A DNA stretch of 64,000 nt. Source: an uncultured Bacteroidales bacterium (GTDB taxonomy: Bacteria > Bacteroidota > Bacteroidia > Bacteroidales > P3). The stretch covers positions 80,382 to 144,381 of the forward strand of contig ONLW01000001.1 in the NCBI GenBank assembly GCA_900318835.1, written 5' to 3'. Every line of letters begins with the position of its first letter. Within the stretch, counting starts at the first letter, position 1. Under the pieces are notes generated by a model that saw only the letters and a program-made list of their open reading frames with translations, ran no database searches and had not been told where the DNA came from. The position numbers and the translations under genes were made by a program. Below are positions 43,004 to 51,498 of this stretch, in pieces.

Positions 43004-43016
43004 AAATAAAAATGAA

Positions 43017-43040
43017 AGAGACGCAGCTTGCTGCGTCTCT
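43017..43040 (-). terminator. GACGCAGC palindrome acting as terminator between convergent genes
   Basis: AGAGACGCAGC, a TT centre and GCTGCGTCTCT form a perfect 11-bp inverted repeat. On the minus strand it is followed by TTTCATTTTTATTTTTA. The same core palindrome appears inside the uvrB coding sequence at 51279-51296, so this is also a dispersed repeat. Confidence 0.7.
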
Positions 43041-43041
43041 A

Positions 43042-43779
43042 CTATTGTTGGGTCGCAATATAATCCAACACCTTGCGTTTGTCGCTACTGAAGGTGAGGA
43101 TATCCACCGTGGTGTAGTAATTCTCTCTGTCGGCACAATAGCTGTAGGCATATTTCAGAAACTCCACCTGTGAGGAGGAATAATCTATCACCTCGGCCAA
43201 ACGGGCTATCTGGGAGGCTGTGAGGTTCGACGAGGCCACAATCACCTTGGCCAATGCCAGCCGGTCGCTGTCGAACGACTGCCCGCGCAGCCTTCCTATC
43301 ATCGCCGTCACATCATCCTCTGTGGCCGTAGGTGTCACTTCCAGCAACACCGGAACGCCTTCGGGGGTGACCGCAGGGACAACCACGTCGACCTTTGCAG
43401 GCTTCGGTATCGTCACCATGCGGCTTTCGGCACGGTTCTGCATCGGCGTGTAGAGCGACAAAACCTCTGTCCGCTCGTCATACACCACGTTGACCATCAC
43501 CATCGGCTCACCTGGCAGCAGCTGCAGCACCGCGGCCTTCTGGGCCGGACGCTTCAGCACCACGACCACCTCGTGGGTGCGGTCACTCACGTCGCCCACC
43601 ACCACACGTCCCTGCGGCAGTCTATTCATCAGGTCGCCATCCATATACACCGAAAAACTCTCGCCACGGTGAGAATCAAACGTCACCGTCGAGCGCGACA
43701 TTCCCTTCTGTCCATGAGCCATCCCGCTCATCAAACCCATCATGCTCACCAGACACATTATTATTATTATCTTTTTCAT
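43042..43779 (-). CDS. Secreted DUF4476 protein
   Basis: This 245-residue protein has a signal peptide (IIIMCLVSMMGLMSGMAHGQ), a central beta region and a C-terminal DUF4476 domain at about 150-243 (FDSDRLALAKVIVASSNLTA; SSQVEFLKYAYSYC). DUF4476 is found in Bacteroidota exported proteins of unknown function. It converges with btuG. The following minus-strand genes upstream (PHP, DRTGG) start only 30 bases away, so it may share their transcript. Confidence 0.8.
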   Translation of the reverse strand: MKKIIIIMCLVSMMGLMSGMAHGQKGMSRSTVTFDSHRGESFSVYMDGDLMNRLPQGRVVVGDVSDRTHEVVVVLKRPAQKAAVLQLLPGEPMVMVNVVYDERTEVLSLYTPMQNRAESRMVTIPKPAKVDVVVPAVTPEGVPVLLEVTPTATEDDVTAMIGRLRGQSFDSDRLALAKVIVASSNLTASQIARLAEVIDYSSSQVEFLKYAYSYCADRENYYTTVDILTFSSDKRKVLDYIATQQ

Positions 43780-43809
43780 CTTTAACCTTTGTAAGAGCGT
43801 TTTTACCTA

Positions 43810-44565
43810 TTAACCTCTGAACGCCATCGTGTCGATCCATCTCCCCTCCTCACCGCGTAGTGCCATGGCGAACTCCTTGAAGGAGCGATGTTCCATGTAG
43901 ATGACATTGTACACATCGCCCACGTTGTTGATGAAATGGGCGTCGCTGTCGGTGATGAAACCGAAGCGCTTGAGGTAAGCGAATTTCTTCACAAACTCGT
44001 CGCGCGTAACGAACTTGTTAATCTCCAATCCGTCGGCCTTAAGGTCGGGTGGCACGAAACCCAGCTGGCTGGTGAGACTCGTCGTCCCCTTGTTGACGTG
44101 TGCGGGAACAAAGAGGCCGCCGATACGGTGTACCTCGTCGTAGATACCGTCAATATCCACATTGATGGCGTTGAGCAGGTGGTATTCCTCCTCACCCACA
44201 ATCTCCTCATTCTCGTCAACGATAAGCTGGTAGCCGAAGCGATCCTCGTCGTTGGGAATCTTGGGCAGGTGCTCGTCGAGGAAGGCCTGCATGGTGTCGA
44301 GTTGCTCGTCGGTCTCGAAGAAGCAGAGGCAGTGGGCCTCCTCCTGTGAGGTCACCTCCACACCGCCCAGCACGAAGAGCCCCTTCTCGCGGCCCACCTT
44401 CTGCGTCACCTTCACCTGACGTGTAGTGTTGTGGTCCGTGATGGCGATCATATCCAAGCCGCGCTCCAAGGCGCGGTCTACGATGGCTGTGGGCGACATC
44501 TCAAGGTCGCCGCACGGCGACAGCACCGTGTGAATATGCAGGTCTGCCTTAAAAGGAGCAACCAT
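43810..44565 (-). CDS. PHP-domain phosphoesterase
   Basis: This 251-residue protein has the PHP metal-binding motifs: DLHIHTVLSPCG at residues 8-19, DMIAITDHNT, and FITDSDAHF near the C-terminus. PHP domains hydrolyse phosphoesters such as nucleotide 3',5'-bisphosphates or histidinol phosphate. It is downstream of the DRTGG gene by 22 bases; this DRTGG-PHP pairing recurs in anaerobes next to hydrogenase genes, but none is visible here. Substrate unknown. Confidence 0.88.
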   Translation of the reverse strand: MVAPFKADLHIHTVLSPCGDLEMSPTAIVDRALERGLDMIAITDHNTTRQVKVTQKVGREKGLFVLGGVEVTSQEEAHCLCFFETDEQLDTMQAFLDEHLPKIPNDEDRFGYQLIVDENEEIVGEEEYHLLNAINVDIDGIYDEVHRIGGLFVPAHVNKGTTSLTSQLGFVPPDLKADGLEINKFVTRDEFVKKFAYLKRFGFITDSDAHFINNVGDVYNVIYMEHRSFKEFAMALRGEEGRWIDTMAFRG

Positions 44566-44571
44566 AACTAT

Positions 44572-44593
44572 TGCCTTAACTACTTAACTACTG
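44572..44593. repeat. CTTAACTAC-type short repeat between DRTGG and PHP genes
   Basis: The gap reads GCCTTAACTACTTAACTACTG, two CTTAACTA units of 8 bases and a partial third, reaching into the last codons of the DRTGG gene. It is related to tracts at 11205-11236 and 26548-26576. Confidence 0.5.
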
Positions 44594-44923
44594 ATTCAGC
44601 AGCTGGTAGATTTTGCCAACAGTCTCGTAGGTCTGCATGTCGGTGGAGAGGAACGGGATGCCCTCCTCGTTGCTCTGCTCCACAGTGTCCTCGCTGGCAG
44701 TCAGGCCTTTGACGAGAATCACGCAGGCCAGCTCCTTCAGCGAGGCGATAGCCATCACATTCTTATGCGTCTGCAGCGTCACCCATACGTTGCCCATCTC
44801 GGCATTGCCCATCACATCGCTCAGCAGGTCACTGACATAGCATCCGTCAATGTCACGATCCAGCCCGCTTTCGCCACTCAACACTTTGAGATTCAACTTC
44901 TCTACAAGTTCTCTTACTTTCAT
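44588..44923 (-). CDS. DRTGG-domain protein
   Basis: This 111-residue protein starts MKVRELVEKLNLKVLSGE (ATG 44923) and shows the DRTGG pattern: RDIDGCYVSDLLSDVMGNAE and the strand ACVILVKGL. DRTGG domains are often found next to CBS domains or phosphotransacetylase and probably have a regulatory ligand-binding role. A -7 box (TATCTTTG, 44963-44956) lies 33 bases upstream, and the PHP gene follows on the same strand, so this is the first gene of a small operon. Confidence 0.85.
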   Translation of the reverse strand: MKVRELVEKLNLKVLSGESGLDRDIDGCYVSDLLSDVMGNAEMGNVWVTLQTHKNVMAIASLKELACVILVKGLTASEDTVEQSNEEGIPFLSTDMQTYETVGKIYQLLNQ

Positions 44924-44955
44924 ATTCAGTATTGTTTTATGAATCAATCAAGATG

Positions 44956-44963
44956 CAAAGATA
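44956..44963 (-). promoter_or_regulatory. -7 box of the DRTGG-PHP operon
   Basis: TATCTTTG on the minus strand, 33 bases before the ATG at 44923. The -33 region is not clear. Confidence 0.55.
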
Positions 44964-45162
44964 CAAATATTTTTCGGAACCGCCAAATGCCGGATATAAG
45001 ATATTACTAATTCCATAGGTAAAATCCCATTTCCATGCGGTCTGGCGGAGCAGTTTTCTTGGGACGGTGTGTGTGACGGTGTATGGATCCAACAGTCTTG
45101 AAGTCATTAGCCGCACCACCAGCATGCCGTAGCGTATGGGGCACGACTAGGGATGCATTGCA

Positions 45163-45392
45163 CTTTTTTCGCCAGAAAAGCTGTTGCAATTTAACATTTT
45201 TTAAGTTAATTCAATGGTACCAAAATCCCAACGGGCACCTGCTGTAAAGGCGGGTGCCCGTTTTTGTGCTTAATGCGCTGTGTATGATAGCGATGAACTA
45301 CTTACCATCTCCTTACCAACTCCTAACCAACTCCTACCATAGTAGGTGTTGATAGGGTTGTGACAGGGTGTTCATGTTTAACGGTTGTTAAT
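45163..45392 (+). ncRNA. Duplicated non-coding element, copy A (with CTACC repeat R5)
   Basis: This ~230-bp sequence matches 59039-59269 in inverted orientation with about 10 differences over 210 bases. In order it holds a T-rich start, TTAAC-9-GTTAA, a hairpin (45230-45262; ACGGGCACCTGC / GCGGGTGCCCGT, followed by TTTTTG), the sequence CTTAATGCGCTGTGTATGAT, then the CTACC palindromic repeat R5 (45299-45371) and TTAAC-GGTT-GTTAA. It lies between divergent genes, about 80 bases upstream of the LTA-synthase promoter. It encodes no convincing protein. Whether it is transcribed is not known; the type ncRNA is tentative. Confidence 0.7.
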
Positions 45393-45444
45393 ATTTTTCT
45401 ATTGGAACCTTCCCGGCCAACTGTTTGGAATCAGAAAACATTAA

Positions 45445-45478
45445 TTTGTGCAGGATTCAGGAATTATGCGTATTTTTG
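45445..45478 (+). promoter_or_regulatory. Promoter immediately upstream of the first LTA-synthase-like gene
   Basis: TTTG at 45445-45448 and TATTTTTG at 45471-45478 are 22 bases apart. The -7 box ends 5 bases before ATG 45484, so the transcript may have almost no leader. Confidence 0.6.
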
Positions 45479-45483
45479 CAGTT

Positions 45484-47418
45484 ATGATTAAAAAGAACTA
45501 TCGTTTCAACTATTTAATACTGATATATTTGGCAGGAATAGTCTTCTTTACACTGTTCCGTATTGCCGAAACCATAGCCTATTGTGCCCAGACTGAGGGG
45601 GTCGACAACTTCGAAGGGTTCTATGGACATGCGCTATGGCTGGGCTTTCGTTTCGATAGCGCCGTGAGTGCCTATATACTTATCATGCCATTGGTAATGA
45701 TGATTATCGGTGAGATGGCTCGTATACGAAAACGGTGGTATTATACTATCATTCATTACCTTACCATGGTCTTGTACACTGTCTGCTTTTTCGCCTGCGC
45801 TGCCGATATCCCATTCTTCGTCTATTTCTCCCAGCGACTCGACGCCACGGTGATGACGCTTGGTTCGTCGTTGCCGATGGTGGTGGACATGATTTTCAAC
45901 GAGCCGGAATACCTGTTCTATCTGGGTGTCTTCGTGGCCGTAAGTATAGGCTGGTGGTTCCTCGGAAGACTCATCTACCGCAAAGTACTGATTCGCCACC
46001 TTGAAGAAGAATCCCTCAATTATGGCTGGAGCATTCCACTAGCTGTAGTGCTACTGTTTGGCTTGTTTGTAGGCATGCGCGGCCACCTCACCAAGGAGCG
46101 TCCCCTTCGTCCCGATTACGCTGTCTTCTGTCACAATCCTTTCCTCAATCAGATTGGTCTCAACCCCGTTTTCTCTTTCATGAAAAGCGCTGAGGCCATC
46201 AGCAAGGACAAGAAAAATCCGCTCGAACTAATCGATATCGAGACCGCCCGCCAACAGTTTAAAATGCAACAGACATGGCCCATGGTCGAAGGCGACGCTG
46301 TGGCGCTTCCCAAGGGCACAAATGTGGTCATTGTGCTGATGGAGTCGATGTCTGTCGAGCGTACCTGCCTGGGGTCGACCCCTGAAGCAAGCCTTACCCC
46401 TTGTCTTGACAGCCTCATGCACCAAGGTATCACGTTCACCCAGGGCTGGTCGGCCGGCACCCAGAGCTACAACGGCATCTACTCCACCCACTACGGACAT
46501 CCTACCATCTTCAAGCGACATTCGCTGCACATCGACCGCGACATGGTTCCGCGCGTGTGCGGCCTTCCACAAATCCTCCAAGCCAACGGCTACAGTACAG
46601 CCTATTTCATGCCGCATAAAGGCGTCTTCGACGGTATGGAGAAATTCTTCTACAGCAATGGCTATGACCATGTCTTCGAAGAGAATAGCTATCCTAAAAC
46701 GGAACTGGTGGGCACCTACGGTGTACCCGACCATATTCTCTTCCACCATGCCATTGAATACATGAACCAAGAAAGCGCCAAAGGACCGACCTATATTACG
46801 GTGGCCACCTGCAGCAACCATCCACCACTGGCCCTACCCCAAAACATTGACTTCAAGCCACAAGCTGAGGATCTAAAAGAGCAGATGGTGGAGTATGCAG
46901 ACTGGTCCATTGGCCAGTTTATGACTGAGGCTGCGAAGCAGCCATGGTTCAGCAACACCCTCTTTGTCTTTGTGGCCGACCACGGATGCAACTACAAGGA
47001 ATCGCCCTACGACATTCACCTGCCTCATGTCCGCATCCCCATCTCGTTCTACGCCCCGGGGCGCATCGAGCCCAAATTCATCTCGCGGCAGGCTTGCCAG
47101 ATTGATGTGCCGCCCACCATCTTGGGCATGCTTGGCATCGACTACAGCAATCACATGCTGGGTATCGACATACTTAAACAACAACGGAAATACTCTGTCT
47201 TAGGGACATGGGAAACCATCGGTGCTGCCGACGGTGAATTGCTCTATATCTACCGCAAGGACGGTCGCAGCACACTCCACCGCTACATGGACGGCGACCC
47301 GGAAGATGTCAGTACCCAATATCCCGACCGAAAAGCCAACCTTGAGCGCTACATCAAGGGCATTGTCCAGCTCAGCTACCAAATGCTCCAGGACGGCTCC
47401 ACAAGATGTGACAAATAA
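45484..47418 (+). CDS. LTA-synthase-like membrane phosphotransferase, copy 1
   Basis: The 644-residue protein has five transmembrane segments in its first ~220 residues and a periplasmic alkaline-phosphatase/sulfatase-fold domain (~280-620). Visible metal-site motifs are VLMESMS (start of the domain), FVFVADHGC and HLPHVRIPISFY. It belongs to the LTA synthase/phosphoglycerol transferase family, which moves phospho-alcohol groups from phospholipids to glycans. In a Gram-negative host the acceptor is probably an envelope glycan, which is inference. The next gene is a close tandem paralogue (AGIVFFTLFRIAET shared). A GTG at 45448 would lie before the promoter, so ATG 45484 is chosen. Confidence 0.87.
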   Translation: MIKKNYRFNYLILIYLAGIVFFTLFRIAETIAYCAQTEGVDNFEGFYGHALWLGFRFDSAVSAYILIMPLVMMIIGEMARIRKRWYYTIIHYLTMVLYTVCFFACAADIPFFVYFSQRLDATVMTLGSSLPMVVDMIFNEPEYLFYLGVFVAVSIGWWFLGRLIYRKVLIRHLEEESLNYGWSIPLAVVLLFGLFVGMRGHLTKERPLRPDYAVFCHNPFLNQIGLNPVFSFMKSAEAISKDKKNPLELIDIETARQQFKMQQTWPMVEGDAVALPKGTNVVIVLMESMSVERTCLGSTPEASLTPCLDSLMHQGITFTQGWSAGTQSYNGIYSTHYGHPTIFKRHSLHIDRDMVPRVCGLPQILQANGYSTAYFMPHKGVFDGMEKFFYSNGYDHVFEENSYPKTELVGTYGVPDHILFHHAIEYMNQESAKGPTYITVATCSNHPPLALPQNIDFKPQAEDLKEQMVEYADWSIGQFMTEAAKQPWFSNTLFVFVADHGCNYKESPYDIHLPHVRIPISFYAPGRIEPKFISRQACQIDVPPTILGMLGIDYSNHMLGIDILKQQRKYSVLGTWETIGAADGELLYIYRKDGRSTLHRYMDGDPEDVSTQYPDRKANLERYIKGIVQLSYQMLQDGSTRCDK

Positions 47419-47433
47419 ACAAACACCATACGC

Positions 47434-49368
47434 ATGAAAAGAAACGCACGCTTCAACTACATACTTTGCATCTACCTTGCAGGAATAGTCTTCTTCACAC
47501 TGTTCCGTATTGCCGAGACCGTAGCCTATTGTGCCATTACCGAGGGGCCTGACGACTTCGGGGGCCTCTACTGGAAGGCGCTGTGGACAGGCTTCCGCTT
47601 CGACACCACGGTGAGCACCTACATTCTCGCCCTGCCGCTACTGCTGGTTATCATTGGCGAGATGGCTCACATACGCAAGCGCTGGTACTACGCCATTGGG
47701 CACTATCTGATGCTGGTGCTCTACACCGTCTGCTTCTTCGCCTGCGCAGCCGACATCCCCTATTTCTGCTATTTCTTCTCGCGGCTTGACGCTTCAGCTC
47801 TCGACCTAACCAATTCCTTCGGCATGGCAGTGAGTATGATTGTGCACGAGCCGATGTATATAGCCTATTTCTTTGTATTCCTCGTGGTGAGTGTGGGCTG
47901 GTGGCTGCTGGGGCGGTTGATATTCCGCAGGGTACTGATGGCCCACATCGATGAGCGTATGCCCTACGGATGGAGTATTCCGTTGGCAGTGGTGTTGCTG
48001 GTTGTAGGATTCATAGGCATGCGTGGTAGGGTAGCTAAAAAAAGTCCCATCCGTGTAGGCACAGCCTATTTTTGCAGCAATCCCTTCCTTAACCAAATAG
48101 GCCTCAATCCGGCCTTCACCTTCCTCAAGAGCATCGAGGATGCCAGCAAAAGTGCCAACCAGCAGGTTGAGCTTATTGACTTGGAAACAGCGCAAGCTGT
48201 GCTCGACGAACAACGCGCCCTGCCCGAGGACAACACGTTGCCCGAAGCCTTGTTGCACTTGCCGGAAGGGATGAACGTGGTGCTGGTACTGATGGAAAGC
48301 ATGTCGCGCGACAAGACCGGTCTGCACGATGCAGCCAATAGCCTGACCCCCTGTCTCGACAGCCTGATGCACCGCTCGATGACTTTCAGCGAAGCATGGT
48401 CGGCCGGCATCCATACCCATAACGGCATCTACTCCACCCTTTATGGCCATCCAGCCATCATGGCACGCCAGATGATCAAGAATACCCCCATCCCCAATAT
48501 GTGCGGCCTTCCACAACGACTACACGCCACAGGCTACCACACTTACTACTTTATGACCCACGACGAACTCTACGACAACATGCAGGGATTCCTCTACGGC
48601 AACGGATTCGACCGTGTAATTGGCGAGCATAGCTACCCAAGGAGCGAGGTGGTGGGCACATGGGGGGTGCCGGACCATGTGATGTTCGACCATGTACTGG
48701 AGCATATCGACAGCATCGCCGACAAAGGACCATTCCTCACCACGGTGATGACCTGTAGCGACCACGGCCCCTATATTGTTCCCGACGGCATCGACTTCAA
48801 GGCCAAACATGACGACGACAAGCTGAAGCGCATCGTGGAATATGCCGACTGGTCGATAGGACGATTTGTGCGTATGGCCGAAAAGAAGGCATGGTTTAAG
48901 AACACGCTGTTTGTCTTCATTGCCGACCACGGATCGTCATTGAACCCCGTCTACGATTTGACGCTGGCCTACAACCATGTGCCACTGCTTTTCTTCTGTC
49001 CCGGACAGATAGAGCCCCAGATGGTGGAACGGTTAGCCATGCAGATTGACGTGGCACCCACCATCCTTGGACTGCTAGGCATTGATGCAGGCGACCGCAT
49101 GCTTGGCATAAACCTTCTGAATCACAATAGAAAATACGCCCTATTCAGCGCCGACGACCGTATCGGCGTGGTGGACGGAGAGTTGTTCTTCCTCTACCGT
49201 TCGAAGCAGGACAAAGCTAGTCTCTACCGTTATCAGGAGCGTGACACCGTAGACCTGATCAAACAATATCCCGAACGTGCTGAGGCCATGCGCCGCTACG
49301 GTTTCGGATTGACGCAGATGGCCCAGGAGATGCTAATCAACAAGACCACCAGTTGCGACGCACTATGA
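47434..49368 (+). CDS. LTA-synthase-like membrane phosphotransferase, copy 2
   Basis: This 644-residue tandem paralogue of the upstream gene has the same length, membrane topology and near-identical helices (LAGIVFFTLFRIAETVAYC; VCFFACAADIPYFCYFF). The catalytic domain retains VLMESMSRDKTG, FVFIADHGSS and LAYNHVPLLFF. Differences cluster in the catalytic domain loops, which suggests a different acceptor. The stop overlaps the uvrB start (ATGA), so the two are translationally coupled. Confidence 0.87.
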   Translation: MKRNARFNYILCIYLAGIVFFTLFRIAETVAYCAITEGPDDFGGLYWKALWTGFRFDTTVSTYILALPLLLVIIGEMAHIRKRWYYAIGHYLMLVLYTVCFFACAADIPYFCYFFSRLDASALDLTNSFGMAVSMIVHEPMYIAYFFVFLVVSVGWWLLGRLIFRRVLMAHIDERMPYGWSIPLAVVLLVVGFIGMRGRVAKKSPIRVGTAYFCSNPFLNQIGLNPAFTFLKSIEDASKSANQQVELIDLETAQAVLDEQRALPEDNTLPEALLHLPEGMNVVLVLMESMSRDKTGLHDAANSLTPCLDSLMHRSMTFSEAWSAGIHTHNGIYSTLYGHPAIMARQMIKNTPIPNMCGLPQRLHATGYHTYYFMTHDELYDNMQGFLYGNGFDRVIGEHSYPRSEVVGTWGVPDHVMFDHVLEHIDSIADKGPFLTTVMTCSDHGPYIVPDGIDFKAKHDDDKLKRIVEYADWSIGRFVRMAEKKAWFKNTLFVFIADHGSSLNPVYDLTLAYNHVPLLFFCPGQIEPQMVERLAMQIDVAPTILGLLGIDAGDRMLGINLLNHNRKYALFSADDRIGVVDGELFFLYRSKQDKASLYRYQERDTVDLIKQYPERAEAMRRYGFGLTQMAQEMLINKTTSCDAL

Positions 49369-51452
49369 ACTTTGAACTGAAATCAGACTTTGCCCCCATG
49401 GGTGACCAGCCGGAGGCTATCCGCCAACTGGTGGAGGGTGTGCGTGCAGGCCAACGGGCTCAGGTGCTGCAAGGCGTGACGGGTTCGGGAAAAACATTTA
49501 CCGTAGCCAATGTTATCCAGGAGTTGCAGCGCCCCACGCTGGTACTCAGCCACAACAAAACCCTCGCGGCACAGCTTTATGGCGAGTTCCGCCAGTTCTT
49601 CCCCAACAACGCGGTGGAGTACTTCGTCAGCTACTACGACTACTACCAGCCAGAAGCCTATATCGCCGCCACCAATACATATATCGAGAAAGACCTAGCC
49701 ATCAACGACGAGCTGGACAAGCTACGCCTACGGGCCTCGTCAGCCTTGCTAAGTGGCCGCAGGGATGTCATCGTAGTCTCCTCAGTGAGTTGCATCTACG
49801 GCATCGGCAACCCCGACGAGTTCAAAAAGGGCACCGTGGAGATACGCGTCGGCGACCGCCTGAAGCGTGACGATCTGCTGATGAAACTCCTTGATGGACA
49901 ATATGTCCGCAATGAAATAGAGTTCGTTAACGGACGCTTCCGCGTCAAAGGTGACACAGTCGATATCTACCCTTCCTTTGCCGACTTCTGCTATCGCGTC
50001 TCTTTCTGGGATGACGAGGTAGAGCGTCTCGAGAGTTTCGACCCCGTCAGCGGCCAGCACCTCGACCGTTTCGACGAGATAACCATCTATCCCGCCTCCA
50101 ACTTCCTTACCTCGAAGGAGCACCTGCCCGAAATCATCCTGCAGATACAGCGCGACATGTTCGACCGCCGCGACTACCTCGAAAGCATCGACAAGCACCT
50201 CGAGGCCAAGCGCTTGGAGGAGCGCGTAAACTACGATCTTGAGATGATTCAGGAGCTGGGCTACTGCTCAGGCATCGAGAACTACAGCCGCTACTTCGAC
50301 GGCCGCCAACCCGGCACACGTCCTTTCTGTCTCATCGACTATTTCCCCGACGACTTTCTGCTGGTGGTCGACGAAAGTCACGTCACAGTGCCGCAAATCG
50401 GTGCCATGTACGGCGGCGACCGCAGCCGCAAAACCAGCCTCGTCGAGTATGGCTTCCGACTGCCATCGGCACTGGATAACCGCCCGCTGACCTACGACGA
50501 ATTCTATAACCTCACAGGCCAGACCATCTACATCTCCGCCACCCCGGCCGACTACGAACTGAGCGAAGCCGAGGGTGTGGTGGTGGAACAAGTCATCCGC
50601 CCCACAGGCCTGCTGGATCCCGTAGTCGAAGTGCGACCTGCCGTGAGCCAAGTCGACGACCTGCTGGACGAAATAGAAAACACCGTTGACAAGGGAGAGC
50701 GTGTCCTCGTCACCACCCTCACCAAGCGCATGGCCGAGGAACTCACCTCCTACCTCATCAACCTCGGTATCCGCAGCAAATACATTCACTCGGACGTTGA
50801 CACGCTGGAGCGTGTGGAAATCATGCGCGACCTGAGGATGGGTGTCTTCGACGTCCTCGTCGGTGTCAACCTGCTGCGCGAAGGGCTTGACCTGCCCGAG
50901 GTCTCCCTAGTAGCCATCCTTGATGCTGACAAAGAAGGCTTCCTCCGCAGCGACCGAGCCTTGATACAAACCATCGGCCGTGCGGCACGTAACGTGCACA
51001 GCAAGGCCATCCTCTACGGCGACACCATCACAGGTTCCATGCAGCGCGCCATCGACCTCACCAACCGTCACCGCGAGAAGCAGATACGTTATAATATGGA
51101 GCACGGTATTGTGCCTAAACAGATTGTCAAGTCCACCGACGCCATCCTCGGCACCACCAGCGTCATTGAACGTGCCGCCGAAGAGCGCAATGCCTTTGAA
51201 AAGGACCCCGTAAGCATCTACAAGGAGGATGTGCCCGTGGCCGCCGAGCCTGGATTCGAATACGGTCAGTCTGTAGCGACGCAGCCTGCTGCGTCTCCCT
51301 ACCTCGCAATGACAAAGGAGCAACTCCGCAAAGAAATCCGCGACCGCCAGCGCAAGATGCAACTGGCCGCCAAAGAACTGGATTTCATAGCCGCCGCAAA
51401 ATACCGCGACGAGATAAAAGAGATGCAATCTCTGCTCGAAACTGCCAGATAA
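49365..51452 (+). CDS. uvrB: Excinuclease ABC subunit UvrB, with a repeat-derived linker insert
   Basis: This 695-residue nucleotide-excision-repair helicase has Walker A GVTGSGKTFT, the beta-hairpin YYDYYQPEAY, LLVVDESHVT (DEAD-like) and RAARNVHSKAI. The C-terminal UVR motif is KEQLRKEIRDRQRKMQ (contacting UvrC). The start is ATG 49365 (MNFELKSDF), overlapping the previous stop. Residues ~636-646 (SVATQPAASPY), in the linker before the UVR motif, are encoded by a palindrome (GACGCAGC-CT-GCTGCGTC) that also occurs between genes at 43017-43040. This is an in-frame repeat insertion. Confidence 0.95.
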   Translation: MNFELKSDFAPMGDQPEAIRQLVEGVRAGQRAQVLQGVTGSGKTFTVANVIQELQRPTLVLSHNKTLAAQLYGEFRQFFPNNAVEYFVSYYDYYQPEAYIAATNTYIEKDLAINDELDKLRLRASSALLSGRRDVIVVSSVSCIYGIGNPDEFKKGTVEIRVGDRLKRDDLLMKLLDGQYVRNEIEFVNGRFRVKGDTVDIYPSFADFCYRVSFWDDEVERLESFDPVSGQHLDRFDEITIYPASNFLTSKEHLPEIILQIQRDMFDRRDYLESIDKHLEAKRLEERVNYDLEMIQELGYCSGIENYSRYFDGRQPGTRPFCLIDYFPDDFLLVVDESHVTVPQIGAMYGGDRSRKTSLVEYGFRLPSALDNRPLTYDEFYNLTGQTIYISATPADYELSEAEGVVVEQVIRPTGLLDPVVEVRPAVSQVDDLLDEIENTVDKGERVLVTTLTKRMAEELTSYLINLGIRSKYIHSDVDTLERVEIMRDLRMGVFDVLVGVNLLREGLDLPEVSLVAILDADKEGFLRSDRALIQTIGRAARNVHSKAILYGDTITGSMQRAIDLTNRHREKQIRYNMEHGIVPKQIVKSTDAILGTTSVIERAAEERNAFEKDPVSIYKEDVPVAAEPGFEYGQSVATQPAASPYLAMTKEQLRKEIRDRQRKMQLAAKELDFIAAAKYRDEIKEMQSLLETAR

Positions 51453-51484
51453 AAAAAGGCTCCCTTAATGGGAGCCTTTTTTTC
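51453..51484. terminator. Bidirectional terminator between uvrB and the coiled-coil lipoprotein gene
   Basis: AAAAAGGCTCCC, loop TTAAT, then GGGAGCCTTTTTTT. A-rich on one side and T-rich on the other, it serves both convergent genes. Confidence 0.88.
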
Positions 51485-51498
51485 TTATCATGTAACAC

